From Thelonectria olida (taxonomy: Eukaryota; Ascomycota; Sordariomycetes; Hypocreales; Nectriaceae), in the NCBI GenBank assembly GCA_020736575.1, contig JAGPYM010000028.1, positions 186,001 through 250,000 of the forward strand: a DNA stretch of 64,000 bases. The letters are read 5' to 3'. The translations under genes and the position numbers were made by a program. Within the stretch, counting starts at the first letter, position 1. Each line of letters starts with the position of its first letter. Below are positions 43,842 to 53,746 of this stretch, piece by piece. The notes below the pieces were generated by a model that saw only the letters and a list, made by a program, of their open reading frames with translations, was not told the DNA's origin and did no database searches.

Positions 43842-45293
43842 ATGCCACGTCCATTCGGCAAAAACTTTCCTAAACATCTCGATGGCTTGATCAAGAATAC
43901 CCAGAAGGTGTTAGAAACATCCAACCCGGTGGGGACTTATCCTTCGGGGCGTTGGAGTATTGAGCGAGGCATCATACGTATTTCTGTCGCTAGTGGACAG
44001 TCCAGCTTCAAGGGCTTCGAATACGAAGCCATGTGGAATGCGGCTAAAGCCCTGAAGATCCAGGACAGATATATCCAACGGATTCTGGAATATCTATCTT
44101 CGGGGCTCAGCATAATATTAGAAGGTCGGACTGCCCGCGATCGATCAAGGCAGAGGGCCAAAAACCGGACTCTTCTGTTGCATGGTATACTAAGCCACGG
44201 ACTGTTCGAATTCCTGGTAATTTTTGAATTATACGCTAGTATGTCAAACTAGCTATCTCTCTTTGAATACGAGCTAATTGAATAGTCCACAACGAACAGT
44301 TCGCTGGATTCGATGAGGCAAGTGATGAGGCTCGATGGGTTGCCGCCAGTCGCGTGGTTCAAGCCTGTACCCAACACGTTCTTCGGAAGCTTGCCCAAAT
44401 GCCCGAAGATGATGAAGTAATTTGGCCGCCAGGTCTTTTCTGGACTATTTGCTCTGGCAAAACTGAGTAAGTGATCAATAAAAAGCGGGCTTCAGAAGAG
44501 AGATACTCATTAGTTTGGTGTAGATACGAGACAGTCTGTGAGAAGCTAGGCCTAGGACGATTTGCCGGTGAAACCTGCACTTCTCCATTCATCCGGATCG
44601 GGCAAATCAAGGCAATGTGCGAGGAACGAAAGTCAGAGTATAACTATTTCGCCTTGCCTATGACCTCTCCTTTTCGAGATGGAGAATTCACGATACTCGA
44701 CACCCCGAACGATATCCTTGAGCTAGCTTCGCTAGCAGGAAACCTTCACTTGGAAGCGAAAGATCAGTACTCCAAGGCAGAAAACCACCAAACTGGCTAT
44801 GTGTCACAACTCAAACGACTGGGCCAAGGAACAGAGTGCCAATGCTTTCAGATTGGGTGGTCTAAAGACCTCCACCAGCCTGTGTTTAGCCGAGTCAAAG
44901 AGCTACTGGTGAGTCTATCCACCACTTGGCCTAACACATCCTGACCACAAAGTGAAGGTTGATAAAGGGTTGCTGTGGCGGCGCGAGACTATCAAGTTCC
45001 ACTGCTACGCGCTTCATCACGCCTACGGCACGACATCACCTCGTAAGGGTTTTCTTCAAATCATCATACCCGTGCTAGCAACAGAGGGTCGAGTATTCTT
45101 GCTCGCGGAAGGCCGCGAAGAGACGCCGATCGTATGGGGAATGGATTTTATATATGTGCTAGGCCAAAACACTTCTCTTAGAACAGAGACTGGGATTGAC
45201 TATATTGATATAGCGGTGCCTATATCCTCAGCTAACTACCAGTTTGGATATCCATCCAAAAGCGGCCTTATCAGGTTTCCTCTTCGACGATGA
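43842..45293 (+). CDS. Orphan 432-aa protein (four exons)
   Basis: Exons 43842-44238, 44286-44466, 44524-44908 and 44958-45293 join in one frame with GT...AG introns of 47-57 nt. The frame continuity across three introns makes the model strong. The first half is helical (KGFEYEAMWNAAKALKIQDR, IQRILEYLSSGLSIILEGR, EASDEARWVAASRVVQACTQ). The second half looks alpha/beta (CTSPFIRIGQIKAM, FCYALHH-type aromatic pattern, GFLQIIIPVLATEGRVFLLA, ETGIDYIDIAVPI). No signal peptide or membrane segment. I recognise no family. The last 23 bases overlap, tail to tail, the coding end of the 65-aa gene on the other strand. Confidence 0.7.
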
Positions 45294-45515
45294 TGGGCTC
45301 GAAGTTAGTCCATGTACCGGAGTCTGAAGCACCTGTGAATAGTTAGAGGCCGGAAACAGTGCTTATAATGGCCCCCTACCTTCGCTTGACGAGTCTTTTT
45401 GGCCTTCTTGGCCTTCGGTCGGCAGCGGATCTGAATTGAATGAAGTTTCTCTATTGGCTTGGTCGCCCTTTCCCTCAACCTTGCCCTGTTGATTTTTCGA
45501 GTCCCCCGACATCAT
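45271..45515 (-). CDS. Small acidic protein (65 aa, two exons)
   Basis: Minus-strand exons 45515-45380 and 45332-45271, with a 47-nt GT...AG intron, give 65 aa beginning MMSGDSKNQQGKVEGKGDQA and ending TNFEPIIVEEET. An in-frame TGA sits immediately before the ATG, fixing the start. Composition is rich in Glu, Asp, Ser, Gly and Gln without hydrophobic core, so it is probably disordered, with a short conserved-looking end (SGTWTNFEPIIV). Its final 23 nt overlap the end of the 432-aa gene in antisense. Such tail-to-tail coding overlap is unusual in fungi, where 3' UTRs, not coding ends, normally overlap. Function unknown. Confidence 0.6.
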
Positions 45516-46536
45516 TCATGAATGACTGGGCCGTTACTTGTGTGGGAATCTTCGGGCAAGGTGCTAGAGTTGTGTCTTAGCCTTCTGGGATCAAGCATAG
45601 CCATCGTGGTCAAAGAGATTCGGGATCTTACAAGGGTAAGTGTATCTGGCAAAAGATCATGATGAATGAAACTCCAGGTAGATATTGCAGATGAACGACA
45701 GCTCTTATAAAGCACTTTAATCCCCTATTCAAGCATTGAGGCTGGAACAGCCAAGCCTCGGGTGCGTTGGACAAGCCATCCAGCTGCGGTACTCCTTCTT
45801 GTTGGTTGCATGCGCCTCTAGGATCTCCAGTCCCATGTTCGAGTATTAAGCACTAAGGCGGCGTGCATGCGGCCAGCCCTTCTGCCTCACCTGTCCTACC
45901 ACAAGGTGAGACCAATGCGGGATAGAAATGCTCGCAATCATGGATCTACGCCGCAATGATATGCATATCAGGTGGCTACGGAGTTGTCTCCGGACCGTAT
46001 AGCTTGATATGGCCTCAGGCGAGCGAGCGTCGACGTGTTCCACAAAGCGTTTCTATTGCGTAGAAGCTGATCATCGTCCCTGTAGGCTTGAGTAAGTACC
46101 CGCAAGGTGAAGATGTTGCAGTCCGTCAACATTAGACTGGCCGGAGAAGCGGCCGCATGAACCAGCATCAATCTCAGAGTATAGACTTGCCCTTAAGTCC
46201 ATTGGGTTCGGGGATTGACAACTCATAAGCAGTTCTGCCACCACCCTTTCATTATGATGCGTACATGGTGATAAGACCCAAATTATAAGCCTCTACGCAC
46301 GATTGTAACTGAGCGACTACCTTTCCTCTTGCCCATACGGTCCTACTGAGGTTGATTCTAGTAGCCTTATGTCATTGAAATAGAGATGGACTTAGCGTTA
46401 GCTATACTCCCCGACAGTTAGCCATACATTGGGGTACTAGTCCATAAAAGGCTGTTTGGAATCCGGATAATGTTTACGCAAGAATGGTGGTGCTCCTACC
46501 GATGCCCAAGACTCTGATGATGTAAAATTCGTGCCG
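45516..46536. other. Intergenic (~1 kb), nothing recognised
   Basis: Probably promoter of the 65-aa gene on the left. Frames on the minus strand (45512-45715, 45846-46043) carry no motif. Confidence 0.4.
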
Positions 46537-46892
46537 AGGAAAAGAGTGTGGATTGGGAAAGAAGCGCAGACTGGGAAAGTAGCGCAGACTAGGAAAAGAG
46601 TGCAGACTGGGAAAAGAGTGCAGACTGGGAAAGAAGCGCAGGCTGGGAAAGAGTGTGGATTGGGAAAGAAGCGCAGACTGGGAAAGAAGCGCAGACTGGG
46701 AAAGTAGCGCAGACTAGGAAAAGAGTGCAGACTGGGAAAGAAGCGCAGGCTGGGAAAGAGTGTGGATTGGGAAAGAAGCGCAGACTGGGAAAAGAGTGCA
46801 GACTGGGAAAGAAGCGCAGGCTGGGAAAAGAGTGTGGATTGGGAAAAGAGTGTGGATTGGGAAAAGAGTGCAGACTAGGAAAAGAGTGCAGA
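46537..46892. repeat. ~18-bp minisatellite, about 20 units
   Basis: Variants of GGGAAAAGAGTGCAGACT, GGGAAAGAAGCGCAGACT and a 17-bp GGGAAAGAGTGTGGATT form. Blocks of several units recur in the same order twice, so a higher-order duplication has occurred. The purine-rich strand is the plus strand throughout. A short array of the same unit lies at 48911-48980. Confidence 0.95.
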
Positions 46893-47411
46893 GGAAGAAG
46901 TGGAGATCGCGAAAAAGTTTGGCGGTTGGGCTCGCTGGAAGCATTAGGTTTTCATACGTTCCGAAACCTAATGGGTGATCGTCAGCACGTGCTGTGGTGG
47001 CGACGGGGCTCTGAAAATGCCTCCGCAACGCCAAGTCGCAATCCTCTGCACAAGATGTCTACTCATCATTCCAAACGACGTAGGTATCGCACAGACACCA
47101 CAAGGGATCGAGTCCAGCCGTTCTTGTCTTTCTATCTTTTACTCTTTGTCAAAGCTGCCAACTTTATCACGGTCACGTCCTCCCTGTCTCCCTCAGGGGG
47201 CAATCTACCTTACCTCACTTTTGGCTAGTGAGGGAATTTGGTGACCAGATTAGGCACGTGGATATGACCACAGTTGGGCATCAAATCGAGCAATCACACC
47301 AGCACTCTGGACGCCTCTGGTAAGGTATATAGACTCTCTATATCTAGCACTTGACTAATTCTTTTACTAGCAAGTGGCTGTATATTTTTCGCTGAGTATT
47401 TATAAAACACC
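46893..47411. other. Intergenic, promoter side of the 80-aa gene
   Basis: No gene. A TATA-like TATTTATAAAA lies about 15 bp before the ATG at 47412, close enough that transcription may start elsewhere. Confidence 0.3.
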
Positions 47412-47702
47412 ATGGAGGTAGTATACTCTCCTCCAATATCATATAAAATCTGCTGACCGTACCAGGATATCTGGAATGCTTGGACAGCGGTTGACTCTGC
47501 CCTAAACGGGACATTTGAAGTGCGTAAATCCGGGACTCTCAAGATACATGAAGGCACTCGGGTTATCTTGCGGAGGGATAAAAAAGCAATATTGCATTAC
47601 TACCCAGAAAGAGGAGTCACAGACAAAACCGAGTCAGAAATGCAAGTCGGGGACATTCTTGAACTTTTCGACGCTAAACTAGACCTTTCAACTTCTAGTT
47701 AG
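47412..47702 (+). CDS. Small 80-aa protein with a 6-bp first exon
   Basis: Exon 1 is only ATGGAG (47412-47417); a 48-nt GT...AG intron leads to 47466-47702. The product starts MEDIWNAWTAVDSALNGTFE and continues as an apparent small beta-rich fold (KSGTLKIHEGTRVILRRDKK, AILHYYPERG, MQVGDILELFDAKLD). The second exon is blocked upstream by stops and has no early ATG, so a splice is required; the micro-exon is the simplest one, but a longer untranslated or coding exon is possible. The stop TAG (47700-47702) overlaps the stop of the opposite-strand 359-aa gene. Unknown family; reminiscent of small SH3-like barrels only in the spacing of strands. Confidence 0.5.
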
Positions 47703-48824
47703 ACCAAATGGCGGACCGGGATGTGGAGACACCTCAGATTTTCCAGCAAACGTCGTGGTAAATTGACATTCAGATTAAGATCACCATTTACTGGCACCTC
47801 CAGTACGAGACGTGAAGTGCGTTCCAGCCCCAACAAGATCTCAATATGTGACAATTCGGAGTCCCGTATTCCAAACCAGTTCACAACAGCCTGAAGCGTG
47901 TCAGTGGGGCTTTGAGGGCTTCCAACTCCTTGGAAAATGTTGCGATGTAGGTCTATGAGTGTGAGGTCGCTTATTAGTCCGACAGACTCGTTGGCTTGTC
48001 GGACATTATCATGGGCCTGGAGTGTTTTGGAGATATGGTCGCAAAGACATTTTCTCATATTTGTGTAGTAATCACCCAACTGCGTTTCGATCGAGTTTGT
48101 TTTCCCACAGTGGCAGTCCGTTCGCGGCCGTTTATTCGGTGAAACCTGTTCGACAGCCGGCTCGAGACCGCGTTTAAGGGCGGGTGGAGGAATTCGACCA
48201 TCCGCAACCCTCGCGCTGAGCTCAATGGGATGGAGTGACTGGTCGGGTACAGCCACGGAGTCTTTAATAGCTGGGTTGAGCATGTTTCGAAGAGAGGTGA
48301 GACTGTTGTCCATGCAGCCCTGAACCCAATCCCCACGCTCCGAGTCGGTCGGGATACTCTCAGCTGCGGTATACACTGCTCCCTCTTGACTCATGTTAGC
48401 GATGCAACAGGGCAATGGCAAAAAACTCACCATAAATGAACAAAGCCTTTTCAGCTGGCGCGAGGTACTTGCAAACCTTCTGTAAGTCACTGTAGAAGTC
48501 GAAAACATCATTTTCTCCTTTGCTTTTTGGTCGACCTGTCAGGTTCCGCTTACGCCACGCTGTTTCAGCTCGTTTCCGACTGTTCTCCAGGCTGGTCTTC
48601 CACCCCTTGATATAGCCCTCATATTCGGCTGGATCTTCGGCCCCTTCCTCTACACGTTTTTTTGCCGATTCGAACTTGTCCAGTTCAACGCAGTAGGAGA
48701 AGAAGCATGCAAACACAATGTCCACTATACTCACGTCTTGGTACACAGTCCATCTTTTGCTAGCGAGTTGCTTTACCGCTGGTGAGATGCGGTCTATATC
48801 GCGACGGCTCCATCTATACGCCAT
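47699..48824 (-). CDS. Orphan 359-aa protein with NLS-like motif
   Basis: Minus-strand exons 48824-48431 and 48384-47699, with a 46-nt GT...AG intron, give 359 aa. A second candidate intron (GTGAGT near 48736 to about 48677, 60 nt, in frame) would remove the only hydrophobic stretch (VSIVDIVFACFFSYC) and leave 339 aa; I think that removal likely. The N-terminus is basic and helical (WSRRDIDRISPAVKQLASKR; WRKRNLTGRPKSKG), then an acidic/Pro linker, a nuclear-signal-like PNKRPR next to CHCGK, and a C-terminal domain with helix (DNVRQANESVGLISDLTLID) and strands (RLVLEVPVNGDLNLNVNLP). Family unknown. Tail-to-tail with the 80-aa gene, stop codons overlapping by 2 bp. Confidence 0.6.
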
Positions 48825-48910
48825 GTCTGAGAAATGATAGTGTTAGTTTGATGACAATTGATGGCCAATATAGTCTGAGAAACGGTAACTTCGGGCAGGC
48901 ACTGCTAAAG

Positions 48911-48980
48911 AAAAAAGCGTAGGCCGGGAAAAGAGGGCAAGCTGGGAAAAGAGCGCAAGCTGGAAAAGAGCGCAGACCGA
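48911..48980. repeat. Short array of the same ~18-bp minisatellite
   Basis: About four units (GGGAAAAGAGGGCAAGCT, GGGAAAAGAGCGCAAGCT, and so on), same orientation as 46537-46892. Together the two arrays bracket the 80-aa/359-aa pair as direct repeats. Confidence 0.85.
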
Positions 48981-49019
48981 AAGACGTCGGGTCGAGAGAA
49001 AAAGGCGAAACTATCAGCA

Positions 49020-49313
49020 TCACGTGATATAAATAATGTTAACCGAGTTAAGACCGGAATTCACCCGGAGATTGGCCCTGGCCTGCAGCACGCCCAACGT
49101 GACCCTATTTCTGCGTCGTTTAAAAACAACCTGGACAGCTCGAATTGATCGTGGTTTCACTCTGTCAACCCAGTTATGATATACTGCGGTTCCAACTGAA
49201 CCCAGATTCTGAGCCTGGCGAAAGTCGAGGACGATTGTGCTCACAAAACGTCCCCAGTAGATATTGGGAATGGCTCGAGTGTCGAGGTTAAGGCATCTGA
49301 GGAGAGCTTCCAT
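49020..49313 (-). CDS. Hypothetical 97-aa ORF
   Basis: ATG at 49313, stop at 49020. The first half looks like protein (MEALLRCLNLDTRAIPNIYW). A strong GTGAGC donor and a TTGACAG acceptor inside could remove 83 nt and give a much shorter product, so the exact product is unclear. No family recognised. It continues the series of minus-strand small genes of the island. Confidence 0.35.
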   Translation of the reverse strand: MEALLRCLNLDTRAIPNIYWGRFVSTIVLDFRQAQNLGSVGTAVYHNWVDRVKPRSIRAVQVVFKRRRNRVTLGVLQARANLRVNSGLNSVNIIYIT

Positions 49314-50027
49314 GCACCTGCACCTCTAATTGATAACCTCAATCATGTGGTGTGCGCTGATCACTCACGTTAAATACATGGGCCACTTGCATTTTGAAGC
49401 TGCGAGACTTTGCCAAAGGTCGAATGGTCGAATTTTGGGACTTACCAGATGTAGAGAAGAGACAGAACAAGTTCCAGGACCCATGCATTTGATATAAGGG
49501 TTGTAAGCGGTACGGGGAACCTCAGAGTGATGACAGACAAATGATCAAGCCAAGCTCCCAGACATTGCAATCGTCATGCCACAATATAGATCATATTTAT
49601 GGAGGTAAGACCGAAGCCCATTATGTATGACACAGCCGTTAACAGATGCACCAGGGACTATTCCACTACGTTCTGTACAATGGCGCCTCAAAACACCAGT
49701 ATGTTGCGATTCGGTTTCTGGTGCCAGATTGCTACTGATGATAGCGCCCGTCGATTGGCAGAGAAATCTCGGCTCAGTCCCCAGAGTTGGATAAAACCAC
49801 ACCCAGATATATTAGAGCCTGACTGGCTCTATTCGTGCTTCTTGATACATCAAATCGCCAGACTCAAGAACATGGCCGTGCCTGCCAACCCGCGTCTCGA
49901 TGGCTACATTGGATTGAAGCCAGTGTTGAACGCAGGAGATGGAGGAGATTTGGCCTCGGCTCACGAGACAAGCTCTCCGCCCTCGACAGCGCCAATCTGT
50001 TCATTGTTGCATCGACTGAGAACTTTT
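49314..50027. other. Intergenic with weak coding-like frames
   Basis: A plus frame at 49599-50135, and pieces of another frame (GLFHYVLYNGASKHQYVAIR, then SRWLHWIEASVERRRW), look protein-like but are not joined by acceptable splice sites. Possibly a decayed gene. Confidence 0.25.
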
Positions 50028-50453
50028 CTAGCGACTATCGTCGATCGGGGTAACCATTGTTTTGAGGAGAAAGCGGCGGCCTGTTATATTGGAGTCATTT
50101 TTTTTCGAACGAGATATTTCGTCCTCGGGTCTTGAGGGCTGACTCTTAGCCAGAGTCGACGAGGGGGCGGGTGCTGCTGGTTCTCGTTCGAGCTGCTGAG
50201 AGAGCATTGACTTTATTTTCCCTAACCCATTCCCGTAATGGCTTCTTTGGTTACCAGAGCCTCTTTCACTTTTGAGAAGTTCCTCAAGCCAGTCAGAGGC
50301 TATGCCACCGACAGAAGCATCAGGCCCAACACACCCAACGTGGGGGTTGTTCGCCCGCATTTCAATGGTTCCATTAGGACCGAGGCCAAGTGTTGGATGC
50401 AAGGGACAGGGGAGATCAGTCATCGGCTCACAAGACAAGCTCTGAACAGCCAC
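50028..50453 (-). CDS. Hypothetical ORF (141 aa), weakly supported
   Basis: Minus-strand ATG at 50453 to a stop at 50028. Hydrophilic, Pro/Ser-rich (SQQLEREPAAPAPSSTLAKS), with one short helix (DWLEELLKSE). No domain. Confidence 0.3.
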   Translation of the reverse strand: MAVQSLSCEPMTDLPCPLHPTLGLGPNGTIEMRANNPHVGCVGPDASVGGIASDWLEELLKSERGSGNQRSHYGNGLGKIKSMLSQQLEREPAAPAPSSTLAKSQPSRPEDEISRSKKNDSNITGRRFLLKTMVTPIDDSR

Positions 50454-51492
50454 CCGTGGCCATCCGCCAACGCGTTCATGTTCCGGTACGTGCCCGTCCC
50501 CGAGGATTCCTGGTGTGAGTGGACATGATTAGCAACTCCGACGCGTAGTGCAGCATGCATTGGCGCGCTTGACCATCCGGATACCTGATTCCCATAATCA
50601 GCAGCTGCAGAGCGAGTGTTAGACGATCATTCCTGGTGGAATGGCCACACCAACCACAGACCCTTGGCCCCTCAACACTCCGTTTCGCCCGTAAGCTGTG
50701 CGCCGCTGTGGATCAGACATCCGTTCCTTCTAGGGGCGTGGCGTGGGCCGGTTCGATGCGGAGAAAGCTGAGGCCGGGATTCCGTAACTACCTCCCGCTA
50801 GAGGACACTGAACACCGGGTCCGCACGGCCCCTCCGGACGCGCTTTTGTTCAGCCAGGACTCCTCCACTCTGTACTGTGCGAGATGAGTTCCCGATCAAA
50901 CAACCGCGGGTTGCGATCGACGCGCCAGCGGATCCCGGGAGACTGCCGCCAGACCTGCATCACGAACAGGCAATTTCGCAAGCCAGGATACCCGGACAGT
51001 ACTTCGTACGTGGCGGTGGGCCCTGATGACAGCCGGTGCACGGGAGCTCACCACCATGCGCAACGTGCAGGGCAAGCGACCAGAACGGCGTAGCAGATCA
51101 AGGAGCGGGTCAAAGCTGGCCACTCCGCTTATGCCAGCTGCGAGACACTTTGAGTTAGGGCGCGTACAGCCCCGTGCGTGGAGTCCCACTATCCTCGACT
51201 TGAGGTCTAGGTTAGCCAGTGCAACCAATAAAGCAAGCAGCCGTCTGGCTTTCAATCTTGAACTCTAGGCGATGATAGGCCCTGATCAACTCCAAACCAG
51301 AAGGTAGCTCAGGCCATTGGCTGGATCGATCCGGAAGTATTGTCTCCCTGCTGATGATATGGAAAGACTGTTGATGTTTCTTTGGCAATCAGACTCCCTC
51401 CCCACCCTTTCTGATCGGCTCGTCTCCCCGGCCCGTCCACCACCACCATCCCGTCACAACAGTAGCATTTATCACCCAGTTGCTCGTGACTG
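50454..51492. other. Intergenic, nothing convincing
   Basis: Several overlapping frames on both strands at 50640-51270; none shows a motif or unique coding character. Confidence 0.3.
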
Positions 51493-51502
51493 CATATAAA
51501 AT
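51493..51502 (+). promoter_or_regulatory. TATA-like box
   Basis: CATATAAAAT about 62 bp before the ATG at 51564. Confidence 0.4.
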
Positions 51503-51563
51503 GAACAATCGCCCTGAGTAATTATTTATCCAAAAAGCGCTTAATATCCAAACACAAGTCACC

Positions 51564-51836
51564 ATGCAATCGTTTTTGATCGGCGCCGTTTCGGCCGCTG
51601 TTTCGGCCGCTGTTGTCGCCCTCATTGCCATCGCCATTCTTCTTTGTTTCCTACTACGCAACCCACGACGACTCCCAGATGCAGAATCCGCCCCCAGTGG
51701 CTCTTTCTTTGAACACGATGATGACGATGCTAAATCTCGAGCAAATCGCTTACTTCAACGTCTTCGACACCTCTTTCAACGAACATTCGACTTCACTACG
51801 AAACAATGGCATCGCCTACAGTCTGCTCGGAAGTAA
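51564..51836 (+). CDS. Small single-pass membrane protein (90 aa)
   Basis: ATG at 51564 in a good context (CACC before ATG) with a TATA-like box upstream. Residues about 5-32 (IGAVSAAVSAAVVALI followed by AIAILLCFLL) form one strong transmembrane helix, then RNPRR as a cytosolic stop-transfer signal. An acidic cluster (EHDDDD) and a basic helix (ANRLLQRLRHLFQRTF) end the protein. It could be a signal-anchored membrane microprotein. Family unknown. Another plus frame (51613-51969) overlaps but starts inside the membrane segment. Confidence 0.45.
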   Translation: MQSFLIGAVSAAVSAAVVALIAIAILLCFLLRNPRRLPDAESAPSGSFFEHDDDDAKSRANRLLQRLRHLFQRTFDFTTKQWHRLQSARK

Positions 51837-52830
51837 ACCAGCACGCAGCCACACTGGCCACCTCCTACATTGCTTTCTCATTAAGATGGCCGTTTTCATC
51901 GTTACAGAGGGCCTTGATGATGGCAAGAAGGAGTTGTTCCTGTCCAGGACGGATCTTGATGTTCGATGAATACATGTATCTTAGCAAATTCTTGTGTTAT
52001 ATGATCTCATTGATCTAGTATTGCCCAAATCAAGTCAGACAACTATTTCACATCTCGACTGCGAATACGTGACGACCAGCTACGGGTTACGGAAACTGTC
52101 CTTGAGTTGGCGATGCCCTAATTGTGCTCACCATCGATCATGAGCAGGGCTCCCGCCCAACTGACTCGACCTGTGCTCCCCTTTAGAAATATAGTGACCT
52201 GCCACCGTTGCAGATGGAAACTGGTGACGTGTTTCTTCAGGGGAAAGATCTTCTCGATATTGTTTACGAGCAAAGCCCATGCCAAAGTGTGACAGGGTGA
52301 GGGTCCAGCTCGACGATGCTCATTCAAGGAACGCCACACGGCACAGCAATGAGGCAGACTGTTCCAGTGACTTACATGGGCTGGCGAGTCACATCAGTAT
52401 TTATTGGGAGAATATTACGCATCGCTTGATTGGAGTGAACACGAGCGTTCCGAGGCAAGGAACGTCCAAACCACGCACAAAGATCGGCACGCTATCCTCT
52501 ATACAGGCGAGTCATTCTTCTTCGGCCCACCGTTCCGTTCGACCTAATTGACCCCCTACCATGGGCTGACATCCCGACATGTGGTGTTTGCCCTTCGGAC
52601 ATGTATCCCAAACTATGCTATTCTATACATAGTACCGTGCCATTGTCATTGAACATGAGGAGCACTTTAAGAAGCACCTAGCCGTTGACGGCTCGGGAAC
52701 AGACTGCTGGAAAAGCAATCATCTCACATTCACTTGAGGGTAGACATTCCTTCCTCGCCCACCGTTACTTCCACCCAAACATTACCACACAGATACGCAA
52801 ACCTACTTCTCCGGAATTGCAGGTGTTAAG
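51837..52830. other. Intergenic, nothing recognised
   Basis: About 1 kb with short frames only. Confidence 0.4.
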
Positions 52831-53746
52831 ATGAATACTGGCGACCTTATTCTGACTACGTTAGTTTTTGGGTTTGACTGCTTATTACACCTCTTTCAAT
52901 ATGTGCTTGTCGCGCGAACTACGTTTTCAAGCGTGCAGCTCGGTCTTGCCTTTCTAGTCATTACAGCAACAGAAGCCATTCCCCTTGGAATGATTTGGCA
53001 CACGCGCCGTAGTAAGCTCGATGAGCGGCCTCAAGGACGAGATTTACAGGAGATCTTGACTCGAGTGGCTCTGTGGTGGTTTGTCTTGACTGAGGTAGGC
53101 GAGAGCCGCTCGCATAGTGGAAGTTAACTCTAATACATATCTAGGGTCTATACTACTATCACCACATCTTGGATGGAAGTACCAGGGCAATTCAAAGGCT
53201 CGTCGGCTTTCTCAGTGCAATTGGTTTGATCATGATCGCCGGCAGCCTGGGCTGGCTCATGGTTTCTCCAAACCCTGACCACAAGTATCTTCATCTAGCC
53301 GGCTGCGTGACCCAACGGTTGTCAGTGGCCTTGGCGTGGTGTTTTATCTCCTTTACTGCCAAGAAGCATAAAACGAAGAAGGCAATAAGAACGTTTATGT
53401 CATTCATGGCTCTGATTCTTTGTATCGGTCTCGGATTTTGTCCATCGTTTGTGAGTATAGCTCTTAATGCATAAATGACTCAAGTCTGACTGTGTAGTTT
53501 GTATATATCGAATTCTTCGTCTTGATATTCATCTACTGTGCGGCTAAGGCTCTTGCAATGAGGAGGTCGAATCCGTACCACGCTTCATCTACACCCCATG
53601 CACACTCAGGGAGCTCGACGAACTTACGCAACTTAAAGAGTAAATCTAGTGAGAAACCCTGGGCCGAGGGGTTTCAGGGAAATGTGTATGCATTGGAATT
53701 GGGAGACCTTGGAGACGACAAGGAACTTGAGCAAAAACACCAATAG
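52831..53746 (+). CDS. Predicted seven-helix membrane protein (three exons)
   Basis: Exons 52831-53094, 53145-53450 and 53498-53746, with introns of 50 and 47 nt at codon boundaries, give 272 aa. Hydrophobic segments in order: ILTTLVFGFDCLLHLFQYV, LGLAFLVITATEAIPLGMIW, EILTRVALWWFVLTEGLYYY, LVGFLSAIGLIMIAGSLGWL, VTQRLSVALAWCFISFTA, FMSFMALILCIGLGFCPSF and FVYIEFFVLIFIYCAAKAL. That is seven helices with no signal peptide, followed by a ~60-residue hydrophilic tail. The topology matches receptor-like or small transporter-like proteins, but I see no diagnostic motif of fungal GPCR classes or PTH11 (no CFEM). Function unknown; the splice model is strong. Confidence 0.75.

Noticed and set aside
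37765..46892. Short repeats considered as a CRISPR array
   Set aside because: Eukaryotic DNA; units are contiguous without unique spacers, hence minisatellites.
46653..47228. Lys/Gly-rich plus-strand frame across the ~18-bp minisatellite
   Set aside because: A repeat-generated frame with no ATG context or domain; continues into motif-free sequence.
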